Source: an uncultured Desulfomonile sp. (GTDB lineage: Bacteria; Desulfobacterota; Desulfomonilia; Desulfomonilales; Desulfomonilaceae). From it: a stretch of DNA of 43,670 nucleotides. The position numbers and the translations under genes were made by a program. The number at the start of each line of letters is the position of its first letter. The first letter of the stretch is position 1. The notes beneath the pieces are model-generated. The model was not told the DNA's origin. It saw nothing but the letters and a program-made list of their open reading frames with translations, and made no database searches. The stretch is from the NCBI GenBank assembly GCA_903896745.1, contig CAITZA010000001.1:1-43670 (forward strand), given 5' to 3'. Of the stretch, positions 17,167-25,713 are shown piece by piece.

Positions 17167-17798
17167 TATGAAGCTCCTCCTTCAATTCCTGCAAAAACTG
17201 ATACGGCGTCAAAAGCCGTGCGCCCCATCGCATAGGCGCCCACTTCCTTCCACAGCGTTTCGTCAAACCTGAATGGAGCTCCACCCACAACGATCTTGAC
17301 ATCTGCATCACGAGCGTCGAATTGCCTCCGCAGATCCTTCACACGAAGGGCCGACGGCAACATAAGCGTTGACACCAACAACACCTCGATTTTATCATCT
17401 ATTGCCCGTTTCACCGTATCATCCACGCCGAGACATCCATAATCGAGGAGACTAAAACCACACGACCTCAGGAATGAATACACTATCGTCTTGCCCAAGA
17501 TATGTCTGTCCTCCAGAACCACTATGGCAATCCTGGGATGAGACCTGACAGGCATCGGGTCTCGCAGAATCATGGCGTCCACAAGCTTTTCACAAATACG
17601 ACCACTCATGTAAACCTGAGCAAGCGACACACTCCCCTCGGCCCAGCCATCCCCGATTTTGTCCAAAACCGGCACTATTATCTGATCAAGAAATTCCGAC
17701 CTGACATTCTCCGCGCCCCATCTGTCAAAAACCTCACGTGCAGCGACTGCGTCAACCGCCAGAAGCGCCTGTTCAAAGTCATTCAGCAATTCATTCAC
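17166..17798 (-). CDS. Corrinoid (B12-binding) methyl-carrier protein, MtaC/MttC-like
   Basis: The ORF track starts at a TTG (17828), but GGAGGG lies 6 nt before an in-frame GTG at 17798, giving 210 aa, the usual size for this family. An N-terminal helical cap (about 1-85) precedes a Rossmann B12-binding domain with DRHILG (the DxHxxG motif whose His ligates cobalt), VSTLMLPS (the SxL element) and VVGGAPF. It carries the methyl group between a substrate-specific methyltransferase and the downstream MtaA-like protein. The substrate methyltransferase (MtaB/MttB type) is not in the window. Confidence 0.9.
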   Translation of the reverse strand: MNELLNDFEQALLAVDAVAAREVFDRWGAENVRSEFLDQIIVPVLDKIGDGWAEGSVSLAQVYMSGRICEKLVDAMILRDPMPVRSHPRIAIVVLEDRHILGKTIVYSFLRSCGFSLLDYGCLGVDDTVKRAIDDKIEVLLVSTLMLPSALRVKDLRRQFDARDADVKIVVGGAPFRFDETLWKEVGAYAMGRTAFDAVSVFAGIEGGAS

Positions 17799-17987
17799 AA
17801 TACGCCCTCCATAATTGTCGATCACCAATTGGTTGATACGTGGACAATCTTTTATACTACAACAATTATATGGCGCTTATCTATGGATTTGCCGGCATGA
17901 AACCGAAATTGAAGATCGTGTATTTTAGATGCGCTCGTTAAAAACGGGAGGGGTCTGATGGCCAGAAATAGTCTCTAACCCTAGTAG

Positions 17988-18015
17988 TGTCATTCCCTTG
18001 TAAACGGGAATGACA
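17988..18015. repeat. Palindromic repeat TGTCATTCCC...GGGAATGACA
   Basis: A perfect 10-bp inverted repeat around an 8-nt loop. Twenty-four of its bases are identical, inverted, to the right part of the 12359-12422 element. Confidence 0.7.
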
Positions 18016-18063
18016 GCGTGAATTGAACGCTAGTGGTTTATGTACCCGACAAGGGTTATGAAT

Positions 18064-18091
18064 ACGCCGGCACGGAGGGCGACGCTACTAT
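18064..18091. repeat. GC-rich repeat, copy B
   Basis: ACGCCGGCACGGAGGGCG... ending in GCTACTAT. It aligns without gaps to copy A at 10197-10224. Confidence 0.6.
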
Positions 18092-18153
18092 ATTGTTGCA
18101 GCGATTTGCTTAAAAACTACACCAAAGGGAGACAAGAAAGGGAGCCGAGCGCG

Positions 18154-18438
18154 TCACTGGATTCGACGAAGCTCGATTGTAACGAGGTTGTGTTTGTCCA
18201 TGCAATCCATCTCTATAACGTTCGGATCGCCCCATTCCGGAGGGAATCCGCCTCCGAACTGCAGCATGATAATGTATGGAAATATCTGGTGATAGAGGAA
18301 CCCGCAGAGACCTCCTGTGTCATGCCCGCTCAGAGGTATGGAATGTCCGACGGCGTGGCCTGCGCTACATTTCCCTTTGACACGTTTTATGATTCCGATA
18401 ACCTTGTGGCCCACTTGGGGCTGTTCATCAGATGACAT
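18154..18438 (-). CDS. TIGR04076 family protein
   Basis: A 94-aa small protein with the family pattern: N-terminal KVIGIIKRVKGKCSAGHAVGH, then GGLCGFLYHQIFPYIIMLQFGG and a C-terminal strand VTIELRRI. The function of this family is not established; the conserved Cys/His (KCSAGH, GLC, YH) suggest metal or redox chemistry. AGGAG lies 8 nt before the ATG. It is followed on the minus strand by repeats and then the corrinoid operon. Confidence 0.85.
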   Translation of the reverse strand: MSSDEQPQVGHKVIGIIKRVKGKCSAGHAVGHSIPLSGHDTGGLCGFLYHQIFPYIIMLQFGGGFPPEWGDPNVIEMDCMDKHNLVTIELRRIQ

Positions 18439-18485
18439 GGGGCAGGCTCCTTTCCGGAAAAAGTGAAAAAGTTAATTCGTAACGT

Positions 18486-18971
18486 CTAGTAAATATAGGG
18501 TGGATTGCGGGGCTTGCCTATCTTTTCCCAAGTCAGGCCGAGGGTATCCCTAAAAAATGGGCCAAGCCGATCAAAAAGCCTCCTCCAGTGACTCCTTCCC
18601 TGATCCAGACCTTCAAATATTTCAATGACGTGTTCGCGAATATTTGCCAACTCCTGCTTCGGTAGAAAAGACACCGCCCCCAGTTCCAGAGCCCTGTTGA
18701 CACTATCAACAGTGATGCTGTGGGCTGTCAGCATTGCGGCTGGAACACCTTTTTCCCTGCACAGTCCAAGGAGCGCAAACCCGTTTACACCCATTATGTC
18801 CAGTAGCGCCAAATCAAAAGGCTTCTCTGTCAAAAGCCTCTCAGCGTCCTCGTAGCTGTTTGCCGTGACAATTTCAAAGGGGTCGAACTGCTCCTGCAAT
18901 ATGTCAAGAACATCCATCTCATCATCAACAGCGAGAATCTTTCTATTTTTTAGAAGGTCGTTGTTCATCAT
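18486..18971 (-). CDS. Response regulator with atypical receiver and short C-terminal tail
   Basis: A 161-aa protein: receiver with D16-D17, phosphoacceptor D58, T82 and K105, then a tail of about 45 residues (SHWRRLFDRLGPFFRDTLGLTWEK) with no known output domain. The usual Met-Pro after the phosphorylated Asp loop is replaced (LLDIMGVNGFALL). An AGG fits either of two adjacent ATGs (18971 or 18968). It may take phosphate from one of the hybrid kinases in the window, but this is only a guess from proximity. Confidence 0.85.
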   Translation of the reverse strand: MMNNDLLKNRKILAVDDEMDVLDILQEQFDPFEIVTANSYEDAERLLTEKPFDLALLDIMGVNGFALLGLCREKGVPAAMLTAHSITVDSVNRALELGAVSFLPKQELANIREHVIEIFEGLDQGRSHWRRLFDRLGPFFRDTLGLTWEKIGKPRNPPYIY

Positions 18972-19002
18972 AACCTGTTTCTCTCATGAGTTTGATATTT
19001 TT

Positions 19003-19752
19003 TCACGCATTTTCATCACCACAAATATCCAGACCGACTTCCTTCCGATAGGCTTCTTCCATGGCCATCATGATCTCGCCAAATTCCAGGGCGTGAATTC
19101 GCATGGCCTGCGCCGCCTCGACCGGCTTCCCGTTTATAACCGCCTGGACAACCGGACGATGCATACCCGCCGGATGCATGGACAGCGTGTTGGGATTAAC
19201 CTCCTCTATCACCTTGCGGGTAACCCTCATCAGTGACTTCACAAGCGCTTCCAGAAAGCGGTTTCCGCAAATTTCGGCAAGGACCCCATGCGCCATGGTC
19301 TTGGTTTCGATGTCATCAGCCAGCGACTTTACCGGCAGATCTTCGAGTTCAAGGATATGAGCAAGTTTCTTCCTGTATTCATCAGTTATGTTAATGGCCG
19401 CGAGCCGGGCGACTTCGGGTTCTATGAGCGTGCGGACATTGCATAACTCGGGAATCGATATCTTGTCAGCCAGAAACAGATCAAGAAAAGCGTTGGCGAG
19501 ATTTTCGAAAGTGAGCTCAATTATGTAGGCGCCACCACTAGCCCCCTGCCGCGTTTCAACAAAACCCGCGTTTTCCAGAGATCGAAGAGCTTCCCTGACC
19601 GCAACGCGGCTGACCTGGAACTCTTCCATCAACTCCCGTTCGGAGGGCAGCTTGTCACCCGCCCTGAATTCTCCAACGAGTATGGACTGCTTGAGTTGCT
19701 CGGCAACCTCTTCTGAAACTCTGGTCTGTTTGATAGGTCTGAATTTTGGCAT
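19003..19752 (-). CDS. GntR/FadR family transcriptional regulator (FCD domain)
   Basis: A 249-aa protein: winged HTH (about 8-75; GDKLPSERELMEEFQVSRVAVREALRSLENAGFV) and an all-helical FCD ligand domain (about 95-230) with conserved Glu/His (IEPEVARLAA, MAHGVLAEICGNRF, IHALEF). FCD members sense organic acids or acyl-CoA. It is transcribed divergently from the CoA-ligase/TRAP/dehydrogenase operon, so it is the likely regulator of that operon. GGAG lies 5 nt before the ATG. Confidence 0.9.
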   Translation of the reverse strand: MPKFRPIKQTRVSEEVAEQLKQSILVGEFRAGDKLPSERELMEEFQVSRVAVREALRSLENAGFVETRQGASGGAYIIELTFENLANAFLDLFLADKISIPELCNVRTLIEPEVARLAAINITDEYRKKLAHILELEDLPVKSLADDIETKTMAHGVLAEICGNRFLEALVKSLMRVTRKVIEEVNPNTLSMHPAGMHRPVVQAVINGKPVEAAQAMRIHALEFGEIMMAMEEAYRKEVGLDICGDENA

Positions 19753-19768
19753 GACAACTCCAGGTCAG

Positions 19769-19832
19769 ATATTAGCCAAAACGTTTGAATTTTGAAACAC
19801 CTAATTTTTTTAATAGCTAATATTTCTTGACT
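19769..19832 (+). promoter_or_regulatory. Divergent promoter/operator region of the regulator and catabolic operon
   Basis: ATATTAGC (19769-19776) and GCTAATAT (19816-19823) form a long-spaced inverted repeat. The second half abuts TTGACT (19827-19832), a possible -35 box for the plus-strand operon. GTGAATATTAATAT repeats the motif again downstream. These are candidate operator half-sites. Confidence 0.4.
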
Positions 19833-19918
19833 GTGAATATTAATATAGTTAAACATTATACCATTAGACCTTTCTAAGAAGCCCGCAAAAAAGAACAGGA
19901 AATGTCGAGAAAAATCCG

Positions 19919-21424
19919 ATGAATGTAGCAAGTTCACTGGCCATGGCGGCCCGGTTCTTCCCTGATCGCCCGGCGGCGCGAGCGGAGGACGAGGAAATCA
20001 CTTACCTGCAACTGGAATCGATGGCAAACCGTGTCGCGACGGGTCTTATGGCGTTTGGAGTCCGGCCTGGCGACTACATCGGGCTTTGCGCTCCGAATTC
20101 CATCGAATGGCTCATCATCTATTTCGGTATACTGAAAACGGGCGCTGTAGCAACAACCTTTTCCTACGGGTTGCAGCGTGAAGAGCTTGCGTTGCTTGTT
20201 AGCCATGCAAGGCCTCGAATCTTGTTTTGCCACGAAACCAGGCTGGAGCATTTCGAAGGGCTCAGGGAAGCTTGCGGGATTAAAAGACTGATAGCGACGG
20301 GGGCGGAACTGTCACTGAGCTGCCTCATGGAAAAGGGTTGCAATGGTTTCACTGCCATTGAGAGAGAGCGTGGAGACACTGCGGCTGTTCTTTACACTGG
20401 AGGCACGAGCGGCATCCCGAAGGGTGTGATGCTTTCTCATGAGAATATTCTTACCAGCAGCCATAATGTGGCTTATTCGGAGAGGTCCTGCGAGACGGAC
20501 CGGGCTTTGTGTTTTTTGCCGTTGAATCATGTGTTCGGGCAGATACACATCATGAACGCGACGATATTCAGTTGCGGATGTGTTGAACTGCTGGGGGCGT
20601 ATGACCTTGAGAAAGTTTTGTCACTTGCTTCGTCGGGTCGGATAACGCGTTTTTATGCGGTCCCGACGATTTACAGCCGGCTTTTGACGGTTCCGGACCT
20701 AAGGGGCCAGTTAGGCGCGTTGAAGTATTGCTTTTCAGCGGCAGCGAGCATGGCGTCGGAGATCGTGCGCCAATGGAAAGACCAGACGGGTCTGACCATA
20801 TATGAAGGTTACGGGATGACGGAATCCGCTTCTGCGGTGACGTACAATCATTACTTCGAGCACCGGGTAGGATCTGTTGGCGCTCCTGTTCCGGGCGTGG
20901 AGGTTGAGATACGCAATTCCTCGGGTTTGAGGGTTTCTCCGGAGGTTGAGGGAGAAATATGCATTCGGGGTCGAAACATAATGAACGGGTACCTGAACAA
21001 TCCCGAGGCCACACATGGGGCTTTTTGGGAGGGGGCCTGGTTCAGGTCCGGGGATGTGGGAGTCCTGGATGACCGAGGTTATCTGTATATAGTTGACCGC
21101 TTAAAAGACATGATTATAACCGGCGGGGAAAATGTTTACCCGCGCGAGGTTGAAGAAATCCTTTTTACCATACCAGAGGTTCGGGAGTGCGCTGTGGTTG
21201 GGCTTCCCGACAGGGAATGGGGAGAAAAGGTAACAGCCTTCATTGTTCCACATGACGGCAAAAGCATAAATCCCACTGAACTCAAGTCCTACCTGAGACA
21301 GCGTATTTCCGCGTTCAAGGTTCCGAAGGAGTTCCTTGTTGTTGATGAGTTACCGAAGAACGCGACGGGAAAAATACTGAAAAGGGAAATCAGGAAGCAG
21401 TTCATTGAAACCGGCGTCCTGTAG
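19919..21424 (+). CDS. Acyl-CoA synthetase (AMP-forming), first gene of catabolic operon
   Basis: A 501-aa ANL enzyme with a P-loop variant LYTGGTSGIPKGVMLSH, YEGYGMTESAS, RSGDVGVLDDRGYLYIVDRLKDMI, GGENVYPREVEEIL and the C-terminal NATGKILKREIRK (catalytic Lys). It probably activates the acid imported by the TRAP system encoded directly downstream (39-bp gap). The Shine-Dalgarno is weak. The substrate is unknown; gene order argues for a short or cyclic organic acid rather than a long fatty acid. Confidence 0.9.
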   Translation: MNVASSLAMAARFFPDRPAARAEDEEITYLQLESMANRVATGLMAFGVRPGDYIGLCAPNSIEWLIIYFGILKTGAVATTFSYGLQREELALLVSHARPRILFCHETRLEHFEGLREACGIKRLIATGAELSLSCLMEKGCNGFTAIERERGDTAAVLYTGGTSGIPKGVMLSHENILTSSHNVAYSERSCETDRALCFLPLNHVFGQIHIMNATIFSCGCVELLGAYDLEKVLSLASSGRITRFYAVPTIYSRLLTVPDLRGQLGALKYCFSAAASMASEIVRQWKDQTGLTIYEGYGMTESASAVTYNHYFEHRVGSVGAPVPGVEVEIRNSSGLRVSPEVEGEICIRGRNIMNGYLNNPEATHGAFWEGAWFRSGDVGVLDDRGYLYIVDRLKDMIITGGENVYPREVEEILFTIPEVRECAVVGLPDREWGEKVTAFIVPHDGKSINPTELKSYLRQRISAFKVPKEFLVVDELPKNATGKILKREIRKQFIETGVL

Positions 21425-21463
21425 CTTTCGTTTACTGCAACACAGGAATTCAAGGAGTATAAG

Positions 21464-22483
21464 ATGAAGAAGTTTATGGTAATTTTTGGTTTGTTCATAG
21501 CGCTGACGCTCATGATCGCCCTGCCCTCCTTAACCCAGGCGGATGAAAAGGTGATAAAACTCAAGTATTCCAACTTTTTCCCTCCTTCCCATAAAAACAG
21601 CATTCTTTCCGAGCAATGGGGGAAGGAGATTGAAAAGCGCACGAATGGGCGTGTAAAGGTCACCTATTTTCCGGGCTCAACTCTTACTCCTCCGACACAG
21701 ACCTATGACAGCGTGGTCAAGGGTATTGCCGACATAGGACAGAGTCTTGTGGGATATTCACCCGGGCGTTTTCCCCTGACCGAGGTTCTTGCTCTTCCAC
21801 TCGGCTACTCCAGTGGAATTCAGGCCACCAATCTTACCAATGAATTCTACCGCAAGTTCAAGCCGAAAGAATTTGACGACACACAGGTGATGTACTTTCA
21901 CGGGCATGGTCCGGGATTTTTCCATACAAAGAAAGTCATTTCGTCCATTGATGACATAAAGGGGCTGCGGATAAAGGCGAACGCCGAGAACGCCGCCATC
22001 GTGACGGCTGTGGGAGGCGCTCCGGTCAGCCTGCCCATTACGGAAACCTATGACGGATTGCAAAAGGGTCTTATTGACGGGGTACTGCTTCCCATCGAAC
22101 CGATAAAGGGTTGGAAGTTCTTTGAAATGATCAGGACCACCGTTGAGAATTACGCGATGGCATACACAGCCCCTATCTTCGTGGTTATGAACAAGGACAA
22201 ATGGAACTCACTGCCTAAAGACATCCAGGAAATAATTGTCCAGATAAACTCAGAATGGATAGTAAAACAGGGGCAGCAATGGACGGATCTGGACAGGGAG
22301 TCAAAGGATTTCTGTGTCCAGAAGGGAATAAGGATGGCTGTGGCAACTCCGGAACAGGAGGCTCAGACGGCGGATCGGATGAAGCCAATTCTCGCGGAAT
22401 ACGTTTCGGGTATGAAGTCAAAGGGATTGCCTGGTGACGAAGCGCTCCAGTTCTGTCGGGAATACATCAGGAACAACAGGTAG
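21464..22483 (+). CDS. TRAP transporter substrate-binding protein (DctP family)
   Basis: A 339-aa periplasmic protein with a signal peptide (about 1-26, ending TQADE) and the DctP fold. It has KGLRIKANAENAAIVTAVGGAPVSLP, where the conserved Arg (LRIK) binds the substrate carboxylate, followed by the ETYDGLQKGLIDGV helix. AGGAG lies 6 nt before the ATG. With the DctQ and DctM genes that follow, it forms a complete Na+-driven importer of an organic acid. Confidence 0.92.
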   Translation: MKKFMVIFGLFIALTLMIALPSLTQADEKVIKLKYSNFFPPSHKNSILSEQWGKEIEKRTNGRVKVTYFPGSTLTPPTQTYDSVVKGIADIGQSLVGYSPGRFPLTEVLALPLGYSSGIQATNLTNEFYRKFKPKEFDDTQVMYFHGHGPGFFHTKKVISSIDDIKGLRIKANAENAAIVTAVGGAPVSLPITETYDGLQKGLIDGVLLPIEPIKGWKFFEMIRTTVENYAMAYTAPIFVVMNKDKWNSLPKDIQEIIVQINSEWIVKQGQQWTDLDRESKDFCVQKGIRMAVATPEQEAQTADRMKPILAEYVSGMKSKGLPGDEALQFCREYIRNNR

Positions 22484-22552
22484 GCTTTCACTCCGGGTAT
22501 GTATGAATGTTGACCGCTCATGCGGGATGCGTTCCGGATAAGGAACTACATC

Positions 22553-23038
22553 ATGAATAAATTCATGTCCACAATCCTGAAGCTGGATTTCAGCCTGTTC
22601 GTGGTTGCCGGGTTTGCGCTTGTGATAATGATGCTGGTTACGGTAGTGGACGTAACTATGCGTTCGTTTGGCAGCCCGATTGTAGGAAGCGTTGAACTGA
22701 TTTCTTTTTTTGGGGCATTGTCTATCGGGCTGGCTATTCCTTACACCACATGGACAAAAGGCCACATACTGGTTGATTTCGTACTGGAAAAAATGGGGCG
22801 GCGGTTGAAAAAATTTACGCTGTCGGTGACGAGGCTTTCCGGGATTGTCCTTTTTCTTGTATGCGCAATCAATTTCATACTTTTTGGATTGGACATGATG
22901 AAATCCAACCAGGTGAGCGGGGCGTTCAAGCTGCCATTATATCCTATAGCTTTCGGGTTGGCTGTCAGTTGTTTTCTTCAGACGGCCACCCTTTTTTGTG
23001 ATCTTGTGAAGGTGGTTCGGGGAGACTCGCATGAGTGA
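22553..23038 (+). CDS. TRAP transporter small permease (DctQ)
   Basis: A 161-aa protein with four membrane helices. The ORF track starts 11 codons earlier, but AAGGA lies 8 nt before the ATG at 22553 while the earlier ATG has no ribosome binding site. The helix-1 and helix-2 pattern (VTVVDVTMRSFG, WTKGHILVDFVLEKM) is typical. Its 3' end overlaps DctM by 8 bp, so the two are translationally coupled. Confidence 0.9.
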   Translation: MNKFMSTILKLDFSLFVVAGFALVIMMLVTVVDVTMRSFGSPIVGSVELISFFGALSIGLAIPYTTWTKGHILVDFVLEKMGRRLKKFTLSVTRLSGIVLFLVCAINFILFGLDMMKSNQVSGAFKLPLYPIAFGLAVSCFLQTATLFCDLVKVVRGDSHE

Positions 23039-24335
23039 GATTGAAATAGGAATACTGGCTCTTTTTGTTCTGATTTTCATGTTCTTGACTGGTTTCGAGC
23101 TTGCGTTTGCGATGGCTCTTCTGGGTTTTGCGGGTTTTGGATACCTGGTTTCGTTCAGCGCCGCTTCAAACCTTTTGGTCAAGGATTTTTACGATACTTT
23201 TTCGTCCTACGGTTTTACGGTAATTCCGCTGTTCGTTCTAATGGGTCAGGTGGCGTCCAATTCCAACATAGCCAAGAGGCTCTACGTTGCGACTCACAAG
23301 TTTGTGGGACATATCCCCGGTGGCATTGCGATGACCACGGTAGCTGGGGCCACGCTTTTCAAGGCGATGTGTGGATCTACCCTGGCGACAGCCGCAACAT
23401 TTGCGGGAATTGCGATACCTGAAATGGACAGGTATGGGTACGACAAGAAGCTTTCGACGGGTGTTGTGGCCTCGGTAGGGACTCTGGGCATGTTAATCCC
23501 TCCCAGCATCGTGCTCATCATTTATTCCATAATAGTTGAGGAATCCATAGGGAAGATGTTTTTGGCCGGCATCGTTCCAGGTCTTATGATTTCGGCTTTT
23601 TTCATGCTGGTAATTTACGGATGGGTCAGGATAAGTCCCCAGATAGCGCCCCGGGCGGAGAGGACGCCTTGGCCAGAGCGTTTAAAAACGTTACCGGAGT
23701 TTGTGTGGGTAGCGCTAATTTTCATTGCGGTTGTGGGTGGTCTGATGTGGGGAGTTTTTTCACCGACCGAGGCGGGTAGCATGGGCACGCTGGCGGTGCT
23801 CGGCCTGGCTGCGGTGCGGAGAGAACTGACGCTACGCGGTTTTATGAAATCTCTGGATGAGTCTTTACGCACAGCGTGTATGGTCCTTCTGCTGATTGGC
23901 GGTTCAACTGTCTTGGGACATTTTCTGGCTGTCACGGAGATTCCCTTTGTGGCCGCTGACTGGATCACCAGCCTGCCGCTGCATCCCTCATTAATCATGG
24001 CCCTAATCATTGCGGTCTACCTTATCGGAGGCTCATTCATCGATGATCTGGCTTTCATGATACTGGCCACCCCGATTTTTTATCCGGCGGTAATCAAGCT
24101 GGGGTATGATCCGATATGGTTTGGGATCATGATTGCGATAACCGTGATGATTGGTGTCATAATCCCACCCGTTGCTATTTGTGTATTCGTTGTGAAAAGC
24201 ATTACAGGCGTGCCGATGAACATCATATACAAGGGTTGTTTGCCTTTCCTGCTCAGTCTGTTTGGTTGCGCTATCATATTGTTCCTGTTTCCGAAACTAG
24301 TGGTGTTTCTACCAAACTTCTTTATGGGTGGCTGA
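23031..24335 (+). CDS. TRAP transporter large permease (DctM)
   Basis: A 434-aa protein with about 12 membrane helices. Signatures include VIPLFVLMGQVASNSNIAKRLY, GGIAMTTVAGATLFKAMCGST, GTLGMLIPPSIVLIIYSII and VGVIIPPVAICVFVVK-type segments; the two GxxIPPS/PPV loops are part of the Na+/substrate site. It completes the TRAP importer and is followed within 60 bp by the acyl-CoA dehydrogenase gene. Confidence 0.93.
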   Translation: MSEIEIGILALFVLIFMFLTGFELAFAMALLGFAGFGYLVSFSAASNLLVKDFYDTFSSYGFTVIPLFVLMGQVASNSNIAKRLYVATHKFVGHIPGGIAMTTVAGATLFKAMCGSTLATAATFAGIAIPEMDRYGYDKKLSTGVVASVGTLGMLIPPSIVLIIYSIIVEESIGKMFLAGIVPGLMISAFFMLVIYGWVRISPQIAPRAERTPWPERLKTLPEFVWVALIFIAVVGGLMWGVFSPTEAGSMGTLAVLGLAAVRRELTLRGFMKSLDESLRTACMVLLLIGGSTVLGHFLAVTEIPFVAADWITSLPLHPSLIMALIIAVYLIGGSFIDDLAFMILATPIFYPAVIKLGYDPIWFGIMIAITVMIGVIIPPVAICVFVVKSITGVPMNIIYKGCLPFLLSLFGCAIILFLFPKLVVFLPNFFMGG

Positions 24336-24394
24336 CGGATTGAGCTATCATGGACTTGACCGACATGGTTCAGAAATCGAAGTGAGAGGATAGA

Positions 24395-25567
24395 ATGGAG
24401 ACACAGGAACGTTTCGGATTCACCGATGAGGAAAAACTGCTTCAACAGATGGCAAGGCGACTTGCTCGCGAGAAGGTGGCGCCCGGCGCGGCCCAGCGTG
24501 ACATCGACGGCGAATTCGCCTATGACATGGTCGAAATCATGCGTGAAAACGGTTTGATGGGTATAGACTTTCCGACTGAATATGGAGGTATGGAAGCCGG
24601 ACTGATAGCGTTATGCATAGTGATAGAGGAACTTGCCAAGGTCGATGCGGCGACCTCAATGATACCTTCTACGCAGGAGCTCGGAAGCTTACCGATGATT
24701 CTGGCGGGTAACCATGAACAGAAACAGCGTTTTCTGGAGCCACTCGCTTCTGGGGAGAAATTATCGGCCTTTGCGTTGACCGAGTCGCGTGGCGGTTCTG
24801 ATGTAGCGGCCCTGAGAACGAGGGCCCGGCTGGAAGGTAATAAATATGTTCTTAACGGGACAAAGACGTTCATCACAAATGGTGGGGTTGCCGATCTTGT
24901 TTCAGTCTATGCGATAACCAATCCGGACGCTCCCTCACACAAGGCCGCCAGCGTATTCGTTCTCGAAAAGGGGACACCGGGCTTTCAGGTTGGCAAGAAA
25001 GAGAGCAAGATGGGGATCAGATCCTCGGAAACACGCGAGCTCATATTTGACAATGTTGAGATTCCGTTAGAGAACAGGCTTGGGAACGAGGGTGACGGCT
25101 TCCATATCATGATGAAAACGCTGGATTTTACGCGTCCTGCTGTTGCGGCGCAGGCCGTAGGAATCGCCCAGGGGGCGTTCGAATATGCTCTTCAATACGC
25201 CAAGGAAAGGGAGTCTTTCGGTAAACCTATCATTAAACATCAGGCCGTCGGATCTAAGCTGGCCGACATGTCCATGAGGATATCCGCGGCCAGGCAATTG
25301 CTTTACAAGACATGCGACCTTTTGCAGGCCCATGCGAAAAAGGACTTGTCAAGACTTTCCCCCGAGATAATAAGATATTCCTCAATGTCAAAGGCGTTCT
25401 GCTCGGATGTCGCAATGTGGACGACAACTGAAGCGGTTCAAATCCTGGGCGGATATGGTTATTGTACCGAATATCCTGTGGAGCGCTTCATGCGAGACGC
25501 CAAGATCACTCAAATTTACGAAGGAACCAATGAAATCCAGCGTGTTGTAATAACATCCACACTCTGA
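24395..25567 (+). CDS. Acyl-CoA dehydrogenase
   Basis: A 390-aa FAD enzyme of usual length. Signatures are ALTESRGGSDVAAL (flavin/substrate loop), FITNGGVADLVSVYA, RESFGKPIIKHQAVG, QILGGYGYCTEYPVERFMRDAKI and QIYEGTNEIQRVVI, with the catalytic Glu in YEGT. It oxidises an acyl-CoA to the 2,3-enoyl-CoA and passes electrons to ETF. Placed after the CoA ligase and TRAP genes, it probably acts on the CoA ester of the imported acid. AGAGGA lies just before the ATG. Confidence 0.93.
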   Translation: METQERFGFTDEEKLLQQMARRLAREKVAPGAAQRDIDGEFAYDMVEIMRENGLMGIDFPTEYGGMEAGLIALCIVIEELAKVDAATSMIPSTQELGSLPMILAGNHEQKQRFLEPLASGEKLSAFALTESRGGSDVAALRTRARLEGNKYVLNGTKTFITNGGVADLVSVYAITNPDAPSHKAASVFVLEKGTPGFQVGKKESKMGIRSSETRELIFDNVEIPLENRLGNEGDGFHIMMKTLDFTRPAVAAQAVGIAQGAFEYALQYAKERESFGKPIIKHQAVGSKLADMSMRISAARQLLYKTCDLLQAHAKKDLSRLSPEIIRYSSMSKAFCSDVAMWTTTEAVQILGGYGYCTEYPVERFMRDAKITQIYEGTNEIQRVVITSTL

Positions 25568-25713
25568 TGGAACTGACGTCATGGATGTGCGCCGCCGGAT
25601 CACTTGACATGCGTCTTCATAGCTGCAACAAAATGAATAATATTTTTGTTAGGGTTGAATGAGGGTTGAACTATTTCCGCCCCACCCGGGTAATTGTCTT
25701 GAGGTGAAATGTA

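Larger units (their letters stand above)
17799..18153. other. Intergenic region with two repeat types
   Basis: About 355 bp upstream of the corrinoid operon. It holds the palindrome at 17988-18015 and the GC-rich repeat at 18064-18091. No gene is seen. Confidence 0.5.
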
